Origin: Merluccius polli
Taxonomy: Eukaryota > Chordata > Actinopteri > Gadiformes > Merlucciidae
Assembly (NCBI GenBank): GCA_030340625.1
Contig: JAOPHQ010000581.1
Span: 124,001 to 188,000, forward strand
Length of the DNA stretch: 64,000 bases
Direction of reading: 5' to 3'
Of this stretch, positions 43,490-52,320 are shown in pieces (positions within the stretch are counted from its first letter, which is position 1; the number at the start of each line of letters is the position of its first letter). Position numbers and translations under genes: made by a program. The notes beneath the pieces were generated by a model. The model ran no database searches. It was not told the origin of the DNA and saw only the letters and a program-made list of their open reading frames with translations.

Positions 43490-43704
43490 TCTATAAGCAG
43501 TGCTTGAAGTGGGCCGGTACGCACCGGCACTTTTTCTTGCGTACTGGCACTTGTCACAGGCTGCCCCCCCACCCCCTCGTCGGTCGTAGGTCCGGGGTGG
43601 GTTATGATCGGCCCCCCCCCGGTCGACAATCGCCCCCCCCCCCCCCCCCCCGTCGTACGCAGTACTGGCACTTATTTTTTTCCACTTCAAGCGCTGTCTA
43701 TAAG
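43490..43704. mobile_element. hAT-type MITE B, copy 2 (43498-43696), perfect 8-bp TSD
   Basis: tctataag at 43490-43497 and 43697-43704. The ends cagtgcttgaagtgg and ccacttcaagcgctg are inverses. Two C-tract-bounded cassettes lie inside (cgtcggtcgtaggtccgg and gtcgacaatcg). Confidence 0.93.
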
Positions 43705-44601
43705 CAAAGTAATCTCGGTCTACATTGCAAATATATCATGCATTCATAACCTCGTGATTCAGTGAGAGTGAGGCCAAAACATCGGAAAGTGTCTTTGTGA
43801 CATTTCTTCATTTACATTTTGTCAACGGAAAATGAAAAGCTGAAAAGATTTAAACAGAATAACTAATTATTTTTCCCTCTGATGGGCATGCGCGCGCTAC
43901 GGCGGGATTGGACACGTCTGGTCAGTAGTGGCGATGCGCGATGTGCTCGCCATGGAACAAGCGCGCCTGCATTTAAAGGGAATGTGAGCCGACGCTCTGA
44001 TTGGTTTATTGCACGTTACCCCCAAACCACACCTATGACTAATGTAGCTACTTCAGACCAACCCATTTTAGATTTGCGCTGGGCGCGAGCGTCATTTATC
44101 CCGCCAGTATAATAGCAACAGCGCCCAAGATCCGCCCACAAAGCCACTTGCGCTTTGCGGTTCATACTTGCGTTTCAGACCGGCAAAATAGGGCCCATTA
44201 TATTTTGGTAATATTCTTTTGTTAGTTATTCGTCTAGTTAATTGCTTTGCTTCATGTGTTTAGTCTTTATTTTCTGTTTATTGTAAAGTTTAGTTTAGTT
44301 GAGACACCAGGGGGGTGTAGTATGCACAGGAAGGGGTATATAGGTAGGAAGTGGGAAGACACCTGTAATGCACCTGAGTTAGTGAGCACATGGTTTTTTA
44401 CCAGCGCGAGAGATGCCAGCGCGAGAGATTCATGTAATTGTTTGCTCACTTGGAAAGAATAAACCAGCCTCAAAGAGATATTTTTGCCTGGAAATTATGT
44501 TTATTTCGCCTGCGTACATTACCTGCTCAGGGTGCCAGAAGTAGTCGTTTGCTTTGTTTAATTTAAGTTTAATTTAGTTTGTTTGACAAACGGCCACTAC
44601 A

Positions 44602-45036
44602 TCAAGTAAAAAACCTTGCTCAACGAGTAAGAAACCAGGCTCAACAAGTGAAAACCTGGCTTGTGGATCAAAGAAAGAAGAACAACCTTCATTGGAATTC
44701 GATCCTTCGGACATTATTGGAATACCCGATGGAAAATCGACACGGATTGTTCTAACCACCATTCGGGGATTATCTGATGGCGTGAGATAGAGGCCTGCTC
44801 CACGTTAAAGAAATCTCCAGTTTGGTATGTGCACTGCTAAAAACGCCGTATAGGAAAACGGTGAAATTCAGTAGCCCATTTCATGAGAAAGCAAGTTACA
44901 TGAACTTAAACTTGGACTGCCTTAATTTGCTGTGCGCTTGTTGGATATTGACGCACCAGGCGGACTTCATTCATAAAGTAAGGCCGTGTAGCGTGGACGA
45001 AAAATATCTGTTTGTTTTAAAATCCATTTGTTTTAA
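44602..45036 (+). other. BEL(+) leader
   Basis: Between the 5' LTR and the TTAA element. It holds repeated aacc(t/a)ggctcaac(a/g)agt-like phrases at ~44615-44660, but no ORF or primer site that could be named. Confidence 0.5.
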
Positions 45037-45930
45037 AGGTGCGCTATGCAACTCGGTTATTCCTCCGCTGTTTCTGGGTTTTCGCCGGAATTGGGCTCGC
45101 ATTTCTCACTATAGAGCTCCCCCTGCAGCTTCGGAATAGGCCTACAACACTGTCGTAAAAACTCATTGACAACGCCCCCCCGATAAATAAATAGTAATAC
45201 ACAACGAGAACCTGGATTCGGACCGCAAACAAACATGTGTGGTAGCAAGTCACTGCTAGGATAAACCCTCACTAGCTAGCAAGCTAGCCATGAAGCAACC
45301 AAGCTAAACACATACAGGGCTCACAATAAAACGGTCGAGCAAAACACATTGTTCAACAGACTCTCAAACCACATTACAAAAACGAAGTTCACCCAAGGGT
45401 AGGCTACTTACAATTTCAGCAGCAAGACAGCCAAGTCGGCGTCCGTTTTGCATTCTTCCGAGTCTCTCAGTTGACGCCATTCCGCATAAGCTCGCCCTAT
45501 GTTCACTCGTGTCTGGTTTCTTTGTTTATCATAATCCTTTCTCTTATTCTTCGATTCCTCCGACCTTCCCCTCTTGGGTCTTGATGGATCCATAGTGGAT
45601 TTGTCGATTGATCCAGAATTGCCTTGCAACTGACTCTTTATATTCAGCCGGACCCATGTTTGGCACCACCGCCCAGGTCTACCGTAAAGCAGTGAAACTA
45701 CAATCTGACTACATTTTCGAGGCGCGATTGGATACTTCCGCTGCGTCACATCCGTAAGTGGCCGGGACGGCCACATGAAGTTGCATGTTCTGTTTTTCCG
45801 CGGGGACCCAACAGGGGGAGATGAAACACCCACCAAACAACCCAGAAAGTGTTGTAGAACGATCAGAACGACTCTCAACCTGCATGGTTAAGGTTATTTT
45901 TGATAAACGAGTTGCATAGTGCTTCTTTAA
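45033..45930 (-). mobile_element. TTAA-flanked DNA element (45037-45926)
   Basis: TTAA at 45033-45036 and 45927-45930. The ends aggtgcgctatgcaactcg and (inverse) agaagcactatgcaactcg pair over ~18 bp. TTAA duplication is used by piggyBac and Kolobok elements; no transposase core is present. It carries a minus-strand candidate exon (45412-45593). Confidence 0.82.
45412..45593 (-). CDS. Candidate first coding exon inside the TTAA element, basic protein with GRAYAEWRQL motif
   Basis: The minus-strand ATG (45591-45593) opens MDPSRPKRGRSEESKNKRKD, followed by YDKQRNQTRVNIGRAYAEWR and QLRDSEECKTDADLAVLLLK. It ends exactly at a consensus donor gtaagt (45406-45411). The segment is strongly basic at first, then an amphipathic helix-like part. 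I believe similar TRVNIG..(F/Y)..WR(Q/E)L segments occur at the N-terminus of many uncharacterised fish proteins, which may be transposon-linked. No acceptor-side exon is seen nearby. Function unknown; it could be a captured host exon or a transposase N-terminus. Confidence 0.5.
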
Positions 45931-45973
45931 GTCAACGTTGCCACTTTGTGCTTGCTCCTGTGTGTCCAAGAAA

Positions 45974-46497
45974 ATGTCTGAAGTACAAGCGGCATCTGAC
46001 GTGGAAAGGCCGGAATCAAAACGGTCAATCAAATTAACTTCTAAGGGAATGTGCTTTTACATACAGACATGTCAAGAAAAACGCACGGCAAAAACTAACC
46101 AAGCTAGAAAGCTTATGAATGAGATCCATGCCCTACTGAAATCAAATGATAATGCCGTTGCAGTGAACGCTCAGCTCGCTTTGTACATTAAGTGTTACGA
46201 AGATGCACTCGACATACACAAGATGTTTGTGGAATTGCCTTTACCTGAAGACGACCAAACACTTAACACCAAAACCAAAACCTTTGAGGAGAAAATGAAA
46301 TCGTGTCATGCATTTATTGAAGACGCAAAGGAGTGGCTGTCTAAAAACGGCCATCCATATTTGCAGCCAAAAGATCCTCCTGACGCAGAGTGTGCTGACG
46401 ATGGAATACAACCCGAAGATAGTGTTTCTAATGTTTTAAGCATGAAAGCAAGTTCTGTAAAATCACGCGGCTCCGGCGTATCAAAGACGCAACATCG
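45974..46497 (+). pseudogene. BEL(+) gag N-terminus
   Basis: MSEVQAASDVERPESKRSIK starts a helical, charged Gag N-terminal region similar in layout to the minus-strand BEL gag (60665 downward). The frame runs into 46558 but the family continuation switches frame at about 46485, indicating a one-base indel just before MVRINAEAERAALLKR. Confidence 0.8.
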
Positions 46498-49400
46498 ATG
46501 GTGCGCATTAATGCGGAAGCCGAGAGAGCGGCTCTTCTTAAGCGCTCCGAAGCTTTAAAAAAGAAACATCGCATAGAAGCGCAAGAGGAAAGGCTCCGTC
46601 AAGAAAAGGAACAGCTCCGTCGAGAAAAGGAACAATTGGAGCTTGAATCCGATTTAGCAGCAACGACTGCAAAGATTCAGGTTTTCGAAATGAACTCTTC
46701 ACAGTGTGGCTCAACTAGATCTGATGGAATGAACTCTTATTTGGAGAGGAGCAAAGCTCAAAGATCCATAGGTTTAAATCCCCAGGCCAACGCCTTTATC
46801 CCACTTGACAATAATGTTCTTGCTGCGCATGATCCTGCCCTAGTTGTTAGGCCAAACCAAAGATCTGTTGCGCAAATGGATGAAAGGCCAGAAGCCCCAC
46901 GTCAAGAAACCCAGACTTCTTATGGATTTCAAATGGGGCACACATTAAACTCTCAAACTCAGACTGGTAACATCCAAAATGACATGGTGAGCGTTATGCA
47001 AAAACAAAATGAAATCACTGCACTGTTGGTTCAGCAAAATATATCTTCTGTTCTCCCTGCAAGAAATCTCCCTGTTTTTGATGGCGACCCTCTGCAATAT
47101 AAGTCGTTCATTAGAGCCTTTGAAAATGGAGTAGAGAAGAAAACAAATAATCCAAGCGACTGTTTGCACTTCCTTGAACAGTACACTAGGGGGCAGCCAA
47201 AGGATCTTGTGCATAGCTGTCAACATCTACCTCCAGATCAAGGCTATCAAAGAGCCAAAGACCTTCTTGCACAACACTTTGGAGATGAACATAAAATTGC
47301 ATCTGCCTACATGGAGAAAATATTTAACTGGACACCTGTTAAAAGTGAGGATGTAAAAGGTTTACAATCATTATCTCTGTTTCTCAGAGGATGTTCAAAC
47401 TTAATGGAACAAATGATGTATATGAGGGAACTGGACTTACCATCTAACATGCGGAGCATCATCTTAAAACTTCCTTACAAATTAAGAGAAAAATGGAGGA
47501 ATATTGCATGTGATCTGCAAGAGAGGAGGAGACAGAGGGCCACATTCACTGATCTTGTAAATTTTATTGAAAGACAAGTGAAAATTGCTTTAGATCCAGT
47601 TTTCGGGAACATTCAAGACCCCCAATCTCTTAACACCAAGGCCTCCAGTAGCAGCCAGCAAAGAGAAAGAAGGAAGGGTAGCAGCTACGCTACAAATGTC
47701 ACTCCTGTGAGGGAGGACGCTGTGGCGCAGCCTGCAGGACATAAGAATAACACCTCCTCCACTCGTTGCTGTCTGTTTTGTCTGCAGAGAAACCACACAA
47801 TGGATCAGTGTTCACAGTTTAAAACCAAAGCACATCGGGACAAGATCAGCTTCATCAAGGACAAGGGTATCTGTTTTGGTTGCCTGAAGGTAGGCCATAC
47901 AAGCAAAGACTGCAGGGGTCGATTGGATTGCCATGTATGCCACCAGAAACATCCCGGAGTCCTCCATATAGAACGACAGGATAAAGGTACATCTGTCGAA
48001 CAAGCAAAACATTCTGTGAGCCCTTCAAGTGTTTCAACTGTACCCTCTCAGACCTGTGGCCATATTGGGGCCGGTGTGGAAGATGATTCCACCTTTTCTA
48101 TTGTTGCTGTAAAAGTCAGAAGCAAACTGACTAATAAGACTATGCAGACATATGCTTTTCTTGATCCTGGCAGTTCTGGAACCTTTTGTACAGAAACCAT
48201 GGCAAAAAGGCTGAATTTGCGTGGTAAGAAGACAAACATTCTGTTGAGAACAATGGGCCAACGAAAAGTAGTGAGTGCTCATGTTTTGTCAGGTCTTGAA
48301 GTGTCTGGCATGGGTGTTGAAGATTTTATTGAGCTTCCTGATGTTTTACCTCAAAGAAGTATGCCTGTGTCTACTCTAAACATTCCACGACAAGCAGATA
48401 TTGATCCTTGGCCGTACCTGAAGGATGTAAAACTCCACGACATTCATGCAAGTGTTGATCTGCTTATTGGAACGGATGCCCCTAAAGCCTTGGAGCCGTG
48501 GGAAGTGATAAACAGCCAGAATGAAGGACCATATGCCGTCAGAACCAGGGTCGGTTGGGTCATCAATGGTCCTCTCCATGGTGGAAGCTGCAGAAGTAAG
48601 AGTGGCTATTCTTCTGTAACAGCAAACCGCATCTCTGTTGAACATCTGCAAGAAATGCTTGTAAAACAGTATCACCACGACTTTAATGAGAGATCATCAG
48701 AAGAACAGATTGAAATGTCCAGAGAAGACATCAGATTCATGGATATCGTGAGTAGCACAGCAAAACTAATTGAAGGTCATTATTGTATTGACTTGCCTTT
48801 TAGAAAAGAAAATGTGACCCTGCCAGATAATCGCTATATCGCAGAGCAGCGCTTATGTAGCCTGAAAAGAAAGTTTGACAGGAACAGTGAGTTTAGGGGG
48901 GAATACACCACATTCCTTAGTGACATGATAGCACAACAATATGCTGAGCCAGTGCCTCCTGACCAGCTGACGCAGAGCAATGGGAAAGTTTGGTATATCC
49001 CTCACCATGGGGTGTATCATCCTCAGAAGGGCAAGCTCAGAGTTGTTTTTGATTGTGCAGCCTCATACAAAGGAACATCGCTCAACAGTCAGCTTTTGCA
49101 AGGCCCCAATCTCACTAACAACCTCATTGGAGTTCTTGTCCGATTTAGGCAGGAGCCAATTGCAATAGTGGCTGATATCCAATCCATGTTTCACCAAGTA
49201 CATGTTTCAGATAAGCACATTAACTTCCGCCGCTTCCTCTGGTGGCCAAATGGTAACACTGCACAGGCTCCACAGGAATACCGCATGAAGGTACATCTAT
49301 TTGGAGCTGCATCATCGCCAAGCTGTGCCAACTATGCCCTGAGGAGAACGGCAGATGACAACGCAGAGCACTTCCCTCCAGAGGTTGTGAGTACAGTGAA

Positions 49401-49740
49401 AAACAACTTTTATGTCGATGACTGCCTCCGTTCTATGGCCTCAGAAGAGGAAGCTGAAAAAATGATCCAGGAGTTAACTGCACTCTGTCACAAAGGAGGA
49501 TTTACCATGTCAAAGTGGGTCAGCAACAGTAGTGCTGTGCTGCGCTCTGTCAGCGAAAGCCACAGAGCAAAGGACATGATGGAGCTGGATTTGGATACAG
49601 ATCAACTTCCTGTTGAGCGTACATTAGGACTACAGTGGTGCGTTGAGACTGACCAATTTGGATTTAAGGCTTCAGCACAAGAGCGACCACAGACGAGAAG
49701 AGGAATTCTTTCAGTGGTCAGCTCCCTCTATGACCGTTAG
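46498..49740 (+). pseudogene. BEL(+) gag-protease-RT polyprotein
   Basis: 1080 codons. Gag core with a Glu/Arg coiled coil (~1-65) and the DGDPLQYKSFIRAFE region. Three Cys/His units follow: CCLFCLQRNHTMDQC, CFGCLKVGHTSKDC and CHVCHQKHPGVLH (~420-490). Protease FLDPGSSGTFC (~555). RT with VWYIPHHGVYHPQKGKLRVV, VADIQSMFHQVHV and the catalytic NFYVDDCLRS (49408-49437), and RRGILSVVSSLYD. The ORF ends at TAG only because one base is missing near 49733 (SLYD then PLGFLAP expected); the frame continues at 49741. Confidence 0.93.
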
Positions 49741-50190
49741 GCTTCCTTGCTCCATTCAGCATGATGGCTAAGATGTTACTGCAAGAACTCTGTAGAAAAA
49801 ATCTTGGATGGGATGAAGCCATTCCCCATGTTCTCTCCAAGCAATGGGCTGACTGGTTAGAAGATCTCCAGAAAGTGGCAGAGTTCAAGATTGATCGTTG
49901 CATTAAGCCTAAAGACTTTAGCAACCCTGTCACTGCACAACTTCACCACTTCTCTGACGCCAGTGAGGTCGGGTATGGAACTGTGTCTTATTTAAGACTG
50001 GAAAAGAACAGTAAAGTGCATGTTGCTTTTATGATGGGGAAGGCCAGAGTGGTTCCGCTGAAGCAGACAACAATTCCTCGCTTGGAGCTAACAGCTGCAG
50101 TCCTCGCTGTCAGAGTAGACAGCATGCTACAGAAGGAGTTGCAACTTAAGTTGGAGAAGTCAGTTTTTTGGACCGACAGCACAACAGTCT
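49741..50190 (+). pseudogene. BEL(+) RT end and RNase H first part
   Basis: Continues the polyprotein: MLLQELCRKNLGWDEAIP, LHHFSDASEVGYGTVSYL, PLKQTTIPRLELTAAVLAVR and FWTDSTTV. It is cut at 50190 by the Gmr1-type element; the next residues (LKYMCNESRRFHTFVANR) lie at 55893 onward. Confidence 0.92.
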
Positions 50191-50903
50191 GTGGCGCCCG
50201 CCGGGTACAGGTAAGGAGGAGGGTATGTGGGAAAGTGGTGGATGGGGTTTATATTGCACCATGCCATCTGGTGGCCGTGGAGCGCTTTTCACTCTCCCCT
50301 CTGTTTAAAGGAAACCCGACCATATATGGAGGTCTAACGAGACCAGGAAGCGGAGCAGCTGCAGCCACTCACCCTAATGAGGGGAGAGAAGATAAAAGCA
50401 GCAAGAAGTGGACCAAACGGGGAAGGAGTAGCTGGAGAGCAGTATGGTGGTAGTAGGTAGAGAGAGAGTGAATAAAGCGCCGTGTATGACCCTTTTCCCC
50501 AGGAGGACCCCGTTGGCCGATCGACCCTTGCACCGTCTGAGAACCCACCCGTGTACCGACCCCCGCCTGTCTGACATCCCTCCCGCCCGCCGAACCCTGG
50601 TCCGTCTGAGAGCCCGCCTGTGTACCGACCCCCGCCTGTCTGACATCCCTCCCTCCTGCCGAACCCTGGACTGTCTGAGAACCCGACCCCGTGCACCGAT
50701 CCCCACGCTCAACCCCCGACGACGAGTCCAGAGCCTGAGCCCCCTCAGGACCGACCCCCCCCTCCGCGGCGGCAGAGTTTTCCCCTCTCTCCCCCTCTCC
50801 CGAGTCTACAATAAATTTGGTTAATTGTGAAACTGGTGTAGACAGTCAACTGTTTTCCAATACTGGTCTGGTGGCACCTCTTCTCCTCCCCGAGGTTGCC
50901 ACA
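50191..50903 (+). repeat. Gmr1-type 5' LTR
   Basis: 713 bp. The first half has a TATA-like gtttatattgc and a purine tract, and gtgaataaagcgcc gives a polyadenylation context. The second half holds two ~73-bp tandem units with gtgtaccgacccccgcctgt. It is followed by tatggtggagaatgcgggc, the likely primer-binding region. Confidence 0.93.
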
Positions 50904-50972
50904 TATGGTGGAGAATGCGGGCATCGCGTTAAACAGACCAGCATCGGAAAACAGGCGCACCAGATCCCAGAC

Positions 50973-51690
50973 ATGGTGACACCCCCCGATTACAGCGCCA
51001 TGCTGGGCCAGCTGATGGAAATGCAGAAGGCACAGCAGGAACACCACACCACGCTGGTGAACAGGCTCCTCGACCGGGACCAAGGGCGTCCTATCCAGCC
51101 GGCGAGGTTTCTGGTGAAGCAGACCGAGGCTGATGACGTGGAGACGTTCCTCCTCACCTTTGAGCGGACCGCGACCAGGGAAGGCTGGCCCCGAGCCCAG
51201 TGGACGGACCTGATCGCACCCTTCCTCTCTGGGGCGGCCCAAAGCGCATATCAGGACCTATGCATGGAGGAGGCGGTCTCCTACGACGAGCTGAAGGCGG
51301 AGATTCAGAAAAGGCTCGGGCACACACTCCTCTCCCGAGCGCAGCAGGTCCACGACTGGACCTTCAACCCAGCCGAGCCACCCCGGGGCCAAATGTATGA
51401 GCTCACCCGACTCACCAACCGGTGGCTGATCTCGGAACCCTCGGGCCCTGGCCCCGTAGAAAGGGTCGTCATGGACCGGTATCTCCGGGCGCTGCCCTAC
51501 GAGGGTCAAAAGCTTGCGTGTCAGAGCAACCCCCAGAGCACGGAACAACTGGTAACCTTGGTCGAAGGATACCTGGCAGCCCACGCTGTACTGCGGCCCG
51601 GCCGGCCTGGGAAGACGGAGAACACCGGCCGGCCCCGAAACCCCACACTGGCCCCCGAACCCCCGAGGCCCCCCCCCACGCTCCTTCGGG
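50973..51690 (+). pseudogene. Gmr1-type Gag with SCAN-like domain
   Basis: ATG at 50973 (MVTPPDYSAMLGQLMEMQKA). Residues ~45-215 read EADDVETFLLTFERTATREG, WTDLIAPFLSGAAQSAYQDL, AEIQKRLGHTLLSRAQQVHD and RLTNRWLISEPSGPGPVERV, the helical arrangement of a Gypsy capsid and of the vertebrate SCAN domain that descends from it. The frame stays open to 52040, but the natural continuation (zinc knuckle) is in the next frame, so a shift lies near the C-run at ~51665-51678. Confidence 0.85.
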
Positions 51691-51699
51691 GAACACCGA

Positions 51700-52320
51700 G
51701 GGTCGGCCGCGGAGCAGAGACGCTGCTTCAGCTGCGGGGAGGTGGGACACCTGTCCTGGGGGTGCCCCCACCGCCAGGATGTGGCCATGCCGACGGCGTC
51801 GTCAGACTCCACTCCCCGAAAGCCCTGCGGTCTCCTCACGGTCTGCTGGGGCCAGACGGACGGGCCCTCCGCAGTGACCCCGGTTCGGCTCAATGGACAA
51901 GACGCCTCAGCCCTCCTGGATTCAGGCAGCGCAGTGACCCTGGTGCGCCCCGAGTACGCCCCAGGTCCCCTCCTCCCAGGAAAGCTCGCCGTGACCTGTA
52001 TCCACGGAGAGACCCGGCAGTATCCCACGGCGAGTATTAGCGTGCAGACCACCAAGGGAGTATTCAAGGGGACGGTGGGGCTTGTGCCGGAGCTGCCAGT
52101 AGAGGTCCTTATTGGGCGGGATGCGGCCCTGTTCCCTGCCCTGTGGCGTTCCCTGGCGGGTCGGGACGGAGAGCGGAGCCAGCCCCGCAGCCGAAGACCC
52201 CGCCACAGCCCCCCCCTATGTGGTTTCCAGGAGGGAGAGCCAGGGGACTCCACGGATCCCCTCTCCGAGGGCGCGGCTGCTGAAAGGGCCGAGGAAGGGC
52301 CGAGGAAGAGACCCGGGCCA
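51700..52320 (+). pseudogene. Gmr1-type nucleocapsid knuckle and protease
   Basis: CFSCGEVGHLSWGC (CX2CX4HX4C) at ~51723-51765, followed by the aspartic protease LNGQDASALLDSGSAVTLVR and VLIGRDAALFPAL. Read in the +1 frame relative to Gag and Pol. Frame returns to that of Pol between about 52150 and 52320, where another C-run (cacagccccccccta) stands. Confidence 0.85.

Larger units (their letters stand above)
42657..44199. mobile_element. Composite DNA element, GGGCCC ends (42660-44196), possible PIF/Harbinger relative
   Basis: The ends gggccctatcttgc and gcaaaatagggccc are inverses. att duplicates at 42657-42659 and 44197-44199; the 3' LTR gives the empty site gtcattatattttgg. The interior is rich in gcgc motifs, has no transposase, and carries MITE A and MITE B. 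The 3-bp duplication suggests a Harbinger-type mechanism but ATT is not the classic TWA, so the class is tentative. Confidence 0.85.
42583..44601 (+). repeat. BEL(+) 5' LTR, carrying a composite DNA element
   Basis: Equals the 3' LTR once 42660-44196 and one ATT are removed. A TATA box (ggggtatatagg, ~44333-44344) and a duplicated phrase agcgcgagagatgcc/agcgcgagagattc lie downstream of the insertion. Confidence 0.92.

Noticed and set aside
45408..45878. Whole 156-residue minus ORF as one protein
   Set aside because: Only the part from the ATG at 45593 to the donor at 45411 has a coherent protein character; upstream codons look like non-coding terminal sequence of the TTAA element.
50444..50824. 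Pro/Arg-rich ORF repeated at 55431-55898
   Set aside because: It lies wholly in the Gypsy LTR and reflects the LTR's ~73-bp tandem units; duplicated only because LTRs are.
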